A stretch of 64,000 nt of DNA from NCBI RefSeq assembly GCF_030517065.1, contig NZ_CP103950.1, forward strand, positions 992,001 through 1,056,000, in the 5' to 3' direction. The notes beneath the pieces are model-generated. The model ran no database searches, had not been told where the DNA came from, and saw only the letters and a program-made list of their open reading frames with translations. This stretch comes from Riemerella columbina. GTDB lineage: Bacteria; Bacteroidota; Bacteroidia; Flavobacteriales; Weeksellaceae. This document shows positions 26,543-36,800 of the stretch, piece after piece. How positions within the stretch are numbered: the first letter of the stretch is position 1; each line of letters starts with the position of its first letter. The translations under genes were made by a program, and so were the position numbers.

Positions 26543-28239
26543 TGATTAAACATTGGTGGCATATATTATTATGGTTTTGCTCGATGAACATTTATGGGCA
26601 AATCTCCTTTTATGCAGATACCGATGCGAAAGAAATAAAGCCCAACGAAGCGGTTAAATTCACCATTTTTCTCCAAATCAACGGGAATGAATATGTGCAA
26701 GAATCTTTATTGCAGCTGCCAGATTTTTCTAAATTTGATATTATTGATGATGGTTCTACACGGAATACTTTCATAGATCCTGCAAAAAACATTGCCGTGA
26801 CTCAAGTGATGTACCAAGTTTTGCTTTACCCTAAAAAAGCGGGCAAAATCAAAATGGGGAGCGCCTTGGTGACCATCAATGGCAAAATCTATAAAACCGA
26901 GCCTTTTGATATTTTTGTAGAAGGGAGAAAAGAACCGCAGGCGCAAGCCAAAATCACAGATGAGGTGCAGCTTCGGCTGCAGCCTAAACTCAAAAAAGTC
27001 TACCAAAATCAACCGACGGTGGTGGTGCTTCGGGCGTATGCTAAAAATATAGATTACTTTCAAAAATTGACCGATGTTAAGCTGCCGCAAGAGGAAGGCG
27101 TTAAGTTTTATCCAATTTCTAAAACCTCAAACGAGATAGAACAAAACGATGGCAAACTGACGCTATCTCAGGTTTTGGGCGTTTATTTGGTGTTTTCTTC
27201 AAAAGGAGGCAATGTGGAAATTCCAGAAATCTCGGCAAAGGTCTCTAATGCAGGAAAAACGGAAACCCTCAACACAAAAAAACTCAATTTAAAGATAGAA
27301 AATCTACCGCCAGCTCCGTCATCCTTTAAAAATGCGGTGGGCGATTTTAAGCTCAGAACCAAAGTTTTAGATGAGCATCGATTGTTTCAGCTCAACCAGC
27401 CTGTGCATATTTCGGTTCGCTTGCGTGGCGTAGGGAATTTGAGTGAAATCCAACTTCCGCAGATTAAAGAAACCCCGAATTATAAGGTGTTTCCGCCTAA
27501 AATTACCAAGGATTTTAGACCTTCTCACGATGGGTTAAGGGGAGAGGTAACCGCAGATTATATCATCATTCCGAAAAAAACAGGCGATATTCAAGTGGAT
27601 TTAGAGCCTTTTTCGTTCTTCAATCCTAAGAAAGAAATTTATGAAGAATTGCCAACAAAATCGTTGAGTTTTCAGGTGTCTAACGAACCTCAAAGTAATG
27701 GAAATGAGCCTGATAATACGATAGATAAAATGATTGACAATACCGCAAGTAGAATGTTGGATATGGTGCAAACACCAACCACAAAAGCGCCAAAACAACC
27801 CGTCAAAAGTCGGCTGCCTTATTGGCTCGGTGCCTTGTTTTTATCAATGATGGTGTGCATTGTGGCTTATATCTTGTGGCGAAAATCAAAAAATAAGAAA
27901 GCCTTAAAAACCAATTTGACACCAGTTTCAGAGGCATCATCATCTTTAAATTTAGAAGTGGAATACCATCAATTAAAAGAAGTGCTTGAGACTCAAAATT
28001 ATACAGCATTTTTTGATGGAGTTGATCAAATTCAAGCCAAAACCAGAGCTTATCTGAATACTACGGCTTTTAATTTGGCTTCGGAGATAGAAAAGCGCTA
28101 TGGCTATATTTTGGCAGATGAATACCGCACGCTGTGGTCTAAAATAGAAATGGAAAAATATGCACCTGTAAAAGATGAAGAGCGCCTAAACCAGTTGTAT
28201 TACGAAATTATAAACTTGCATAATCGTATTATAGAATAA
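26542..28239 (+). CDS. batD: BatD, oxygen-tolerance family protein
   Basis: A 565-residue protein starting at ATG 26542, overlapping the batC stop. A signal peptide (MIKHWWHILLWFCSMNIYG) precedes repeated immunoglobulin-like beta domains (about residues 20-380), then a transmembrane helix near residue 432 and a helical cytosolic tail. This is the BatD layout. It closes the moxR-bat cluster; a promoter-like TATTTTTG follows for the next gene at 28254-28261. Confidence 0.85.
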   Translation: MIKHWWHILLWFCSMNIYGQISFYADTDAKEIKPNEAVKFTIFLQINGNEYVQESLLQLPDFSKFDIIDDGSTRNTFIDPAKNIAVTQVMYQVLLYPKKAGKIKMGSALVTINGKIYKTEPFDIFVEGRKEPQAQAKITDEVQLRLQPKLKKVYQNQPTVVVLRAYAKNIDYFQKLTDVKLPQEEGVKFYPISKTSNEIEQNDGKLTLSQVLGVYLVFSSKGGNVEIPEISAKVSNAGKTETLNTKKLNLKIENLPPAPSSFKNAVGDFKLRTKVLDEHRLFQLNQPVHISVRLRGVGNLSEIQLPQIKETPNYKVFPPKITKDFRPSHDGLRGEVTADYIIIPKKTGDIQVDLEPFSFFNPKKEIYEELPTKSLSFQVSNEPQSNGNEPDNTIDKMIDNTASRMLDMVQTPTTKAPKQPVKSRLPYWLGALFLSMMVCIVAYILWRKSKNKKALKTNLTPVSEASSSLNLEVEYHQLKEVLETQNYTAFFDGVDQIQAKTRAYLNTTAFNLASEIEKRYGYILADEYRTLWSKIEMEKYAPVKDEERLNQLYYEIINLHNRIIE

Positions 28240-28274
28240 TCATTTTTTATTCTTATTTTTGCAAAAAAATTAAA

Positions 28275-28883
28275 ATGAATTTTATCGAAGATTTTTCTCT
28301 AAAGGAGTCTATGACCAGTTTTATGGTGCTATTTGCCGTGATTGATATTATCGGTTCTATCCCTATTATTGTCTCGCTGAGAAAGCGTTTTGGGCATATA
28401 GAATCAGAAAAAGCTGCTATTGTTTCTGGCGTTTTGATGATCTCGTTTCTTTTTATTGGGGATAAGTTGTTGCAATTCATTGGAGTGGATGTCAATTCCT
28501 TTGCTATTGCAGGGGCATTGGTGATTTTTGTGATTGCTTTGGAGATGATTTTAGGCATAGAAATTCACAAATCTGGAGAGGTTAATGCCGCTTCCATCGT
28601 ACCGATTGCCTTTCCTTTGGTGGCAGGAGCAGGAACGCTGACCACTACGCTGTCTTTGCGTGCAGAGTACCACCCAATCAATATTATAGTGGGGATTTTA
28701 TTTAATATTTTGGTGATTTATGTCGTGCTAAAATCGGCAAATTGGTTAGAACGAAAATTAGGAGATGCTACATTGATGATTTTTCAAAAAGTCTTCGGAA
28801 TTATTCTATTGGCTATTTCTATTAAACTATTTACCGCTAATTTTGCGCAATTGATAACCAGTTATATTAACTTTAATATTTAA
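28275..28883 (+). CDS. MarC-family integral membrane protein
   Basis: A 202-residue protein with six hydrophobic segments. The N-terminal SLKESMTSFMVLFAVIDIIG and the pair of PxxxP-type half-helices (IPIIVSL near residue 34 and VPIAFPLVAGAGTLTTTLSL near residue 114) are MarC-family marks. The role is unknown; the old link to multiple antibiotic resistance has not held for the E. coli member. A small membrane protein follows 6 bases downstream. Confidence 0.88.
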   Translation: MNFIEDFSLKESMTSFMVLFAVIDIIGSIPIIVSLRKRFGHIESEKAAIVSGVLMISFLFIGDKLLQFIGVDVNSFAIAGALVIFVIALEMILGIEIHKSGEVNAASIVPIAFPLVAGAGTLTTTLSLRAEYHPINIIVGILFNILVIYVVLKSANWLERKLGDATLMIFQKVFGIILLAISIKLFTANFAQLITSYINFNI

Positions 28884-28889
28884 TAAAAA

Positions 28890-29084
28890 ATGAAGACAAT
28901 ATATAAAATATTTTTAATTCTTTTCATCTTGTTTATAGGGCTTAATCTCTATGCTATAGATTGGAGTTTAGGTATTATGGATGATGAAAATACCAAATTT
29001 ATATTCTCTATTTCCGCCGCTATATTAGGGATTTTGTTCACTTTTGTGATGAACACTTGGAGTCACCTAAGACAGAAAAAATAA
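28890..29084 (+). CDS. Small two-helix membrane protein
   Basis: A 64-residue protein with two hydrophobic helices (about residues 4-22 and 37-55), a short acidic loop (MDDENTK), and a basic C-terminal end (HLRQKK). No family is recognised. Tight placement 6 bases behind marC and directly before a bidirectional terminator supports it as a real gene of that operon. Confidence 0.65.
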   Translation: MKTIYKIFLILFILFIGLNLYAIDWSLGIMDDENTKFIFSISAAILGILFTFVMNTWSHLRQKK

Positions 29085-29091
29085 AATACAA

Positions 29092-29129
29092 AAAAAGCAT
29101 TCTCAAAAATTGAATGAGAATGCTTTTTT
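29092..29129. terminator. Bidirectional terminator
   Basis: AGCATTCTCA at 29096-29105 pairs perfectly with TGAGAATGCT at 29115-29124, flanked by A5 and T6 runs. It serves the marC operon and the convergent gene at 29132. Confidence 0.88.
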
Positions 29130-29131
29130 AT

Positions 29132-29647
29132 TTAAAATATTTGATAAAGATACCGTTGCGGATAATCTATTTTTTTGCTCTGCCTTTTTCCGTTGACCGT
29201 AATATGGACAATATGGCTTTGGTCATCGTAGAGGTTGTAGATAGCACTTAGAGCAATTTCCACTTTCTGGGGCGTTTTTATAGGCTCGGTTTCCATATAA
29301 ATGAGCACGGCTTCGCTTTTCTCCTCATAGCCGAGAAAACTGTACGAAATCACCTTTTGATTGACTTTTATTTTGAAATGATTTCTAAAATATTGCTCTA
29401 AAATCTCCTTAGTTTTAGATTGTTGTTGAGGTTCTAAAAAGTGAATACTCTTTGCAGATTCTGCATTGACTGCTGCCTCTAAATCATCGATGAAAAACTT
29501 ACCAATCATCTCAAATCGTTCGGTTTTAGCATTATATTTTATATCCATAGACCCTACATGGTACGGATGTTTATCAGCACCGAATGCCAATTGATGAATT
29601 AGAATAAAAATAAGAATAATGCAATATTGAAGCTGATTTTTTAACAT
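29132..29647 (-). CDS. DUF6702 family exported protein
   Basis: A 171-residue protein with a signal peptide (about residues 1-23, ending QLAFG), then KHPYHVGSMDIKYN and KFFIDDLEAA, the pattern of DUF6702, a Bacteroidota family of unknown function. These genes often sit beside a HupE/UreJ-type membrane protein or a peptidase; here both follow on the opposite strand, hinting at a shared envelope role. Confidence 0.75.
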   Translation of the reverse strand: MLKNQLQYCIILIFILIHQLAFGADKHPYHVGSMDIKYNAKTERFEMIGKFFIDDLEAAVNAESAKSIHFLEPQQQSKTKEILEQYFRNHFKIKVNQKVISYSFLGYEEKSEAVLIYMETEPIKTPQKVEIALSAIYNLYDDQSHIVHITVNGKRQSKKIDYPQRYLYQIF

Positions 29648-29752
29648 ATTGTAATTTTATTTGAAAGGTAATAAAATGCACTGAAATTCCATCTTACCGA
29701 TGATACAAATGTAAAAATAATTTTGTATAATCGCAGAGTAAAAATTCAAAGA

Positions 29753-30331
29753 ATGTCAGATTTTCTATTTTACCTTCAATTAGGTTGGGAGCACATTATC
29801 AGCACCGATGCTCTGGACCATCAATTGTTTATCTGGGCGCTGGTCATCGTTTATACCATTAAGGATTTTAAGTCGCTTTTGATTTTGGTGACCGCTTTTA
29901 CCATAGGACATTCTTTAACACTGGTTTTGAGTGTTTTAGATGTGGTGAGGTTGTCAAGTGCGTGGGTGGAATTTCTGATTCCCTGCACCATTATGCTGAC
30001 TGCTTTAGACAATATTATTTTTAAAAATCAAGGTGGACGGCGGATGTGGTTCAACTATTTATTAGCGCTAAGTTTTGGCTTTATCCACGGAATGGGTTTT
30101 GCCAACACAGTGCGGATGATGCTGGCACAAGAACAGAGCATAGGAATTCCACTTTTAGGCTTTAATATTGGGTTAGAATTGGGGCAGCTGGCAGCCGTAG
30201 CCATCATTATTCTCATAGATGTGGTAATGATTAAAGGGCTGAAAATCCCGCGTTCGTGGTGGGTTAAAGCTACTTCGCTTATTGTGTTCTTATGGGCGGC
30301 AACAATGGCTTGGGAGCGACTACCTTTCTAA
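29753..30331 (+). CDS. HupE/UreJ-2-like membrane protein
   Basis: A 192-residue polytopic protein from ATG 29753 (the frame opens at 29723). It begins with a short amphipathic stretch and then STDALDHQLFIW, followed by FTIGHSLTLVL and FGFIHGMGFA, the HD/GH-containing helices of the HupE/UreJ family. Relatives are nickel or cobalt permeases next to hydrogenase and urease genes, but none of these lie here, so the substrate is unassigned. Divergent from the DUF6702 gene. Confidence 0.75.
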   Translation: MSDFLFYLQLGWEHIISTDALDHQLFIWALVIVYTIKDFKSLLILVTAFTIGHSLTLVLSVLDVVRLSSAWVEFLIPCTIMLTALDNIIFKNQGGRRMWFNYLLALSFGFIHGMGFANTVRMMLAQEQSIGIPLLGFNIGLELGQLAAVAIIILIDVVMIKGLKIPRSWWVKATSLIVFLWAATMAWERLPF

Positions 30332-30435
30332 AAAATGAAGTTCGCTACTTTTAGAAAATCAAGGTAAATTTTGCCTCAAATTATTTGAACCTTATTTTAA
30401 ATTTTCTTAAATTTACCATCTTAAAATTTTAAAAA

Positions 30436-32202
30436 ATGACAGTTTTAGAGAAAATAGCCGCATTGCGTGGCAAGATGAAAGAGCAAAATATCTCTACATT
30501 TATCGTCTTTTCTGCAGACCCTCATATGAGTGAATATTTACCCAAAGAATGGGAGGAAAGAGCTTGGTTATCAGGGTTTACGGGCTCTGCGGGCTTTGTG
30601 GTAATTACTGAAAATAAAGCCGCTTTGTGGACAGATGGGCGTTATTTTGTGCAGGCACCACAGGAGTTGGAAGGCTCAGGCATCGTGCTGATGAAAGACG
30701 GCGTAGAGGGCACGCCTCATTATATTGATTGGATAAAATCTGAGGTGCCAAACGGAGGTAAAGTGGCTGTTAATGCTCTGGCAACGGCGCACGCCCAATG
30801 GGAAGCTTTAGAACAAGCCTTAGCGAGCAAGCAGATTCAGCTGGTAGATGCACCGCTTCTCAAAGAAATTTGGACGGACAGACCAGCGCCATCTAAAAAC
30901 GAGATTTTTGTCCATCCATTAAAATGGGCAGGGCAGTCGGTGGAGGATAAATTGGCTGCCATTCATCAAAAAATGGAGGAAAAAGGCGCCTCTGTACATA
31001 TCATCAGCAGTTTAGATGATGTGGCGTGGACTCTCAATTTAAGAGGAAGCGATGTCAATTGTAACCCTGTATTTGTGGGCTATATTGTCCTCACTAAAAA
31101 TGAAAATGTCCTCTTTGTAGACTTAGAAAAACTCAGCGTAGAAGCCAGAAAACAACTGGATGAAGCGAATGTGAAAATGATGCCTTACGAAGAATTTTTC
31201 CACTATCTTCAGCATTTTAAAAACGAAAATATCCTCATCTCGCCACAGTCTAATCAGTCTATTTTCAAGGCTTTAGAAGGCAATGCAATTCAGCTTTCTG
31301 CCGCACCTGGCAACCTGATGAAAGCCCAAAAGAACGCTACAGAATTAGAAGGATTCCGCACGGTGATGGTGAGAGATGGCGTAGCGATGGTTAAATTTCT
31401 CCACTGGCTGAAACACAATGTAGGGCGAGAGCCAATGACGGAATATTCTATTGGCAAAAAATTAAAATCTTTCCGTGCTGAGGGCGAAAATTTTGTCGGA
31501 GAAAGCTTTGGAAGCATCATCGGTTATTTAGGCAATGGTGCTATTGTCCATTATTCCGCTAAGGCAGACACTTGCAAAGAGGTTTTGGCGGAAGGCAGCA
31601 TCCTCATCGATTCAGGAGGTCAATATTTGGAAGGAACCACGGACATCACGCGTACTGTGGCGCTGGGCGAGGTTTCTCAGGAGTTTAAAGATGATTGTAC
31701 GCTGGTTTTAAAGGGGATGATACAACTTTCTATGGTTAAATTTCCGAAGGGAACGCGCGGGGTTCATTTAGATGCCATCGCACGGCTTCCACTTTGGCAA
31801 AAAGGTAAAGATTATGCCCATGGTACGGGACACGGCGTGGGTAGTTTTATGAATGTTCACGAAGGTCCTCAGAATATCCGCAAAGATATGAACCCTCAGG
31901 AATTATTGCCAGGGATGGTATGTTCCAATGAACCAGGGTTTTACCTTGAAAATGCGTATGGTATCCGCCACGAAAATCTTATTGCCGTGAAGGAAGTAGA
32001 GCGAACGCCATTCGGAACTTTTTACGATTTTGAAACCTTGACCATATGCCCATTTGATACGGCAGCCCTCAACCCGAATTTACTGACCGATGTAGAGCGC
32101 GAGTGGCTAAATGATTACCACCGTTGGTGCGAAACTTCATTAGCGCCACATCTATCAGGCGAGGTAAAAGAATGGTTTTTACAAATCGTGAAACCAATTT
32201 AA
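30436..32202 (+). CDS. Xaa-Pro aminopeptidase P family, three-domain type
   Basis: A 588-residue metallopeptidase that removes N-terminal residues before proline. Two creatinase-like N-terminal domains (about residues 1-300) precede the M24 pita-bread domain. Metal ligands are in LIDSGGQYLEGTTDITRT, HGTGHGVGS and SNEPGFY, with IRHEN further on. The length matches the long eukaryotic-like APP1 form rather than the E. coli PepP (about 440). No signal peptide; cytosolic. Confidence 0.92.
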   Translation: MTVLEKIAALRGKMKEQNISTFIVFSADPHMSEYLPKEWEERAWLSGFTGSAGFVVITENKAALWTDGRYFVQAPQELEGSGIVLMKDGVEGTPHYIDWIKSEVPNGGKVAVNALATAHAQWEALEQALASKQIQLVDAPLLKEIWTDRPAPSKNEIFVHPLKWAGQSVEDKLAAIHQKMEEKGASVHIISSLDDVAWTLNLRGSDVNCNPVFVGYIVLTKNENVLFVDLEKLSVEARKQLDEANVKMMPYEEFFHYLQHFKNENILISPQSNQSIFKALEGNAIQLSAAPGNLMKAQKNATELEGFRTVMVRDGVAMVKFLHWLKHNVGREPMTEYSIGKKLKSFRAEGENFVGESFGSIIGYLGNGAIVHYSAKADTCKEVLAEGSILIDSGGQYLEGTTDITRTVALGEVSQEFKDDCTLVLKGMIQLSMVKFPKGTRGVHLDAIARLPLWQKGKDYAHGTGHGVGSFMNVHEGPQNIRKDMNPQELLPGMVCSNEPGFYLENAYGIRHENLIAVKEVERTPFGTFYDFETLTICPFDTAALNPNLLTDVEREWLNDYHRWCETSLAPHLSGEVKEWFLQIVKPI

Positions 32203-32283
32203 ATAACTGATTTTTAATATTTTATCAAAGCCAAGATGACTTCTGTCGCCTTGGCTTTGGCTACACTTTATAACGAGATTAAA

Positions 32284-33681
32284 ATGAAAACTCACGACAC
32301 CATAGTAGCCCTTGCTACGGCGCCAGGAGCGGGGGCGATTGCCGTTATTCGCGTTTCGGGGAAGGAGGCGGTTGCCCTTGTGGAACCTATTTTTGAGGCA
32401 AAAAACCGAGTGAAACTCAGTCGGCAGGCATCGCATTCGGTGCAGTTGGGGTGGATCAAAGACCAAAATCGCCTGATTGATGAGGCTTTGGTGAGTGTGT
32501 TCCACGGCAATCGTTCGTACACGGGCGAACCTACGGTGGAAATTTCGTGCCACGGAAGCCCGTATATTCAGCAGGAAATCATCAATTTATTGCTTCGCCA
32601 AGGCTGCCGAATGGCACAGGCTGGGGAGTTTACGCTGCGGGCGTTCATCAACGGAAAAATGGATTTGAGCCAAGCCGAAGCCGTTGCCGACCTCATTGCC
32701 AGCGACAACGAAGCGAGCCACCAACTGGCGATGCAACAGATGCGAGGCGGTTTTACCAACGAAATTCAGGAGCTGCGGACGGAATTGCTCAATTTTGCCT
32801 CCCTCATCGAGCTGGAACTGGATTTTGCGGAGGAAGATGTGGAGTTTGCCGACCGCTCGCAGTTTTTGGCATTGGTGGCACGGATTCAGAAGGCGCTCAA
32901 CCGCCTCATCGACTCTTTTGCGGTGGGCAATGTGCTGAAAAACGGCATTCCCGTGGCTATTGTCGGCGAGCCCAATGTGGGCAAATCGACCCTTCTGAAC
33001 GCCCTGCTGAACGAGGAGCGAGCCATTGTGAGCGACATTGCGGGCACCACGCGAGACACCATCGAGGACGAGATTGCCATCGGCGGCGTGGGCTTCCGTT
33101 TTATCGATACGGCGGGCATTCGTGAGACCACCGACACCATCGAGGAACTGGGCATCAAAAAGACCTTTGAGAAGATGCAGCAGGCACAGATTGTGGTCTA
33201 TCTTTTTGATGTGAAACGGGTTCAAAATCAGCAACTTTCGGTAGCGGGAATACAGTTGGAAATCGCTAAAATCCGAGAGCAGTTTCCGCATAAACCTCTG
33301 GTGGTCATCGCCAACAAAATGGATTTGCTTTCGACGGAAGAACAGCACGAACTTCAAAGCCACATTTCAGACTTGATTTTGCTCTCAGCCAAAGAAAAAC
33401 AAGGCGTGGAAGTGCTTAAAAATCAGCTCTTAAAGTTCGTCAACACGGGTGTTCTCAAAAGCAATGATGCCATCGTAACCAACGCCCGCCACTACGACGC
33501 TCTCCTGAAAGCCCAACAAGCGATGCAGCAAGTTCAAGAGGGGCTTAACTTGGGCATCACTGGCGATTTACTGGCGATAGACATTCGCGAAGCTCTCTAC
33601 CATTTCGGCGAAATCACTGGCGAAATCACCAACGACGAACTTTTGGGCAATATCTTTTCGAATTTCTGCATCGGGAAGTGA
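32284..33681 (+). CDS. mnmE: tRNA uridine-5-carboxymethylaminomethyl modification GTPase
   Basis: A 465-residue GTPase that, with MnmG, installs the cmnm5 group at wobble U34. The start is ATG 32284 (MKTHDTIVAL); the frame opens earlier at 32236. The N-terminal tetrahydrofolate domain, helical domain and inserted G domain are all present: GEPNVGKSTLLN, IAGTTRDTIED, DTAGIRETTD and ANKMD. The C terminus is FCIGK with the invariant cysteine. From about 32.3 to 33.2 kb the gene is clearly richer in G+C than its surroundings, and an island starts directly behind its stop. Confidence 0.95.
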   Translation: MKTHDTIVALATAPGAGAIAVIRVSGKEAVALVEPIFEAKNRVKLSRQASHSVQLGWIKDQNRLIDEALVSVFHGNRSYTGEPTVEISCHGSPYIQQEIINLLLRQGCRMAQAGEFTLRAFINGKMDLSQAEAVADLIASDNEASHQLAMQQMRGGFTNEIQELRTELLNFASLIELELDFAEEDVEFADRSQFLALVARIQKALNRLIDSFAVGNVLKNGIPVAIVGEPNVGKSTLLNALLNEERAIVSDIAGTTRDTIEDEIAIGGVGFRFIDTAGIRETTDTIEELGIKKTFEKMQQAQIVVYLFDVKRVQNQQLSVAGIQLEIAKIREQFPHKPLVVIANKMDLLSTEEQHELQSHISDLILLSAKEKQGVEVLKNQLLKFVNTGVLKSNDAIVTNARHYDALLKAQQAMQQVQEGLNLGITGDLLAIDIREALYHFGEITGEITNDELLGNIFSNFCIGK

Positions 33682-33699
33682 TTTTTTTGAGGGGAGGTT

Positions 33700-33861
33700 A
33701 TGAGGAATAAAAAAATTAGAAATAAACGATCTAAAATATCGCTGCTCACTCAAAAAAACTCCAAAATTCCTGCTATAGAAATTAAAAAAAACAGTATTTT
33801 CGCATATACTTCTCATAATATAGAAGATGAAGAAATAAAAAATGACGATTATGGCTTCTAA
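33700..33861 (+). CDS. Possible 53-residue basic peptide upstream of hsdR
   Basis: ATG 33700 is preceded by GGGGAGG at 2 bases, and the frame runs to TAA 33859-33861, overlapping the hsdR start by 20 bases. The first 20 residues are very basic (MRNKKIRNKRSK) and the last 15 acidic. No family is recognised. It could be a small leader or a control peptide translationally coupled to hsdR, or a chance frame in an AT-rich leader. Confidence 0.3.
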   Translation: MRNKKIRNKRSKISLLTQKNSKIPAIEIKKNSIFAYTSHNIEDEEIKNDDYGF

Positions 33862-36800
33862 TTTTATCTTTTTGGAAAAAGACTATGCTCTTCTTTATCA
33901 AATAGCAAATTTATCGGAGAAATATTTGTATTCAGATCCGAATACTTGTATGTTCAAATTGCGACAGTTCAGTGAGATGATGGTCAATGAGATTTACCAA
34001 ATAGAACATATTCCGTTGCCTATGGAGTCGCACCAAGCCAATAAAATCAATACGCTGAGAAGGGAAGGGATGATAGAGCCCATCATTGCTGATATGTTGC
34101 ATCAGTTACGCCTCAAAGGGAATGATGCTGTGCATTCGGTGTATGCTTCGGCGGAAACGGCAGAAACACTGCTCCGAATGGCTTATAAGTTGGCACGCTG
34201 GTTTGCACTGTCGTATGGAGAGGGCACGCAGGGGCATTCGGCATTTGTGTTGCCTGAGAAAAATACCCTTTCTATCGATGTGCTGAAGCAGGAAAAGGAA
34301 GCCCAAGAGCAGGAAATTAAAGCCTTGCAAAAAGCCGTACTTCAGCTTCAAAAACAGAAAGATTATATAGAGGAAAGTCAGTCTAAAGCATTTATTTCCA
34401 AGCAGAAAGAACGCGTGAGCCAATCTCGGCGCTATGCTGGGGAACTAACCCTCTCCGAAGCCGAAACCCGAAAAATTATTGATAGTCAGTTGCAGGAAGC
34501 AGGTTGGGAAGCCGACTCCGAACTTTTGAAATATTCCAAAGGCACTCGCCCACAGAAAGGAAGAAATTTAGCCATTGCAGAGTTTCCTACCGAGAAGGGA
34601 AGAGCCGATTATGCCCTTTTTGCAGGGTTAAAATTGGTGGGCATTGTGGAAGCCAAATCCGAGAGCAAAGATGTTTCTGGCATTATCGTAAATCAGTGTA
34701 AAGACTATGCAACCAGCATAAAACCAGAGCATTCCGACTATGTGATCCAAAATTGGGGAGCCTATCAGGTGCCTTTTGTTTTTGCTACCAATGGACGAAA
34801 ATACCTCAAACAATTGGAAACCAAGTCTGGCATTTGGTTTTTGGATACCCGCCAGAGCGATAATATTCCGAAGGCGTTGCAGCATTGGAAAAGTCCGCAA
34901 GGGTTGTTAGAAGATTTGGAAAAAGACATTGAAAAAGCCAACCGAGAACTCTCGGAAACTTCCTATGATTTGCTGCGAGATAAGGACGGATTGAACCTCC
35001 GTGAGTACCAAATAAAAGCGGTGGAAGCGGTGGAGCAAAGCCTTTTTAAGGGCAAGCAATCCATTTTGGTATCAATGGCAACGGGAACAGGGAAAACCCG
35101 CACTATTTTAGCGATGATTTATCGTTTTTTGAAAACTAAACGCTTCAAAAGAATTCTCTTTTTGGTTGATCGAAATTCACTGGGAACACAAGCCCACGAT
35201 GTTTTTAAAGAAGTAAAAATAGAAGAGCTGCAAACGCTTAATAACATTTACAATATCAAGAAGTTAGAAGACAAAACCATCGATAGAGAAACCAAAATCC
35301 ATATGAGCACTGTGCAGGCGATGGTCAAGCGTTTGTTGTATAATGAGGACGGCAATCCTCCGCTGGTTTCGGATTATGATTTGGTGATTATAGATGAAGC
35401 ACACAGAGGCTATACCCTTGATAGAGAGGTGGATGACGATGAGCTGGAGTTTCGCAATCAAGAAGATTTCATCAGTAAATACCGAATGGTGATAGAGTAT
35501 TTTGACGCTGTAAAAATAGCCGTAACGGCAACGCCTGCCCTGCATACTTCCGAAATTTTTGGGAAAGCCGTGTTTGAATATTCTTACAGAGAGGCGGTGT
35601 TAGACGGTTATTTGGTGGATTATAATATCCCTAAACAAATCCGGACGGAATTGAGCGAAGAGGGCATTCATTATAAAAAAGGCGAAACCATTCAGGTTTT
35701 TGATGCCGAAAAAAATGAAATTATTGATTTTTCTGAGCTTGAAGATGAACTGGATTTTGATATAGACCAATTTAACAAAAAAGTCATCGTAGAGAGTTTT
35801 AATCGAGTGGTGCTTGAGGATATTGCGCAACATATTGACCCTGAGGGAGATGGTAAAACGCTGATTTTTGCGGTTGATGATAACCACGCTGATTTGATTG
35901 TAAAAATCCTCAAAGAAATTTATGCCGAGCAAGGCGTAGACCACGAGGCGATTAAGAAAATCACGGGTAGCATTGGCGATAAAAACCGAGTGGCACAAGC
36001 CATCAAGGAGTTTAAAAACGAAAAATACCCTAATATTGTGGTAACCGTAGATTTATTAACCACAGGAATTGATGTAGAAACCATCACCACTTTGGTATTT
36101 TTACGACGGGTAAAATCAAGGATTTTGTTTATGCAAATGCTGGGGAGAGCCACGCGTTTATGCCCAAGAATAGGCAAGGAAAGCTTTGATATTTATGACC
36201 CTGTCGGCGTTTTTGAAAGCATTATTGATGTAACGGATATGAAACCTGTGGTGGTCAATCCTACCATGAGTTTGGAAGATCTTCAAACAGGAATACAGCG
36301 TGCCAAAGATGAGGATACGCTCAAAAAATATGTCAATCAGTTGGTAGGAAGGCTGCAAAGGCGTGCCAAAAATATCATTGATGAAGATAAAGAATATTTT
36401 CTAAATATCACGCAAGGAGTTGATGTACAGGAGTTTATCAAAGAATTGAAAAGCTTGCCAGCGGAGCATATCAAAACCTTTGTGCAAGAACATAGCGAGC
36501 CGATTCAGCATCTATTTCATTCCTCACCCAAGCGTAGAATTTCTCATTATAAAGTGATTAGCGATAAGCCCGACCGAGTGTCAGAACGCTTTGAAGGCTA
36601 TGGAAAAATGGCAGAACGCCCAGCGGATTATATCGAAGAATTTAAAACCTTTATCACCGAAAATCAAAATAAAATAGCGGCACTCACCGTGCTTTGCACG
36701 CGCCCCAAAGACCTGACCCGCACCGAATTGAAAAAACTACATATGGAATTGGACAACGCAGGGTATCGCATCAATGAGGTCAATAAAGCGTGGAATCAGG

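Noticed and set aside
32547-33125. Long alternative plus-strand frame inside mnmE
   Set aside because: It is a by-product of the high GC content in that part of mnmE; mnmE itself has every family motif in its own frame.
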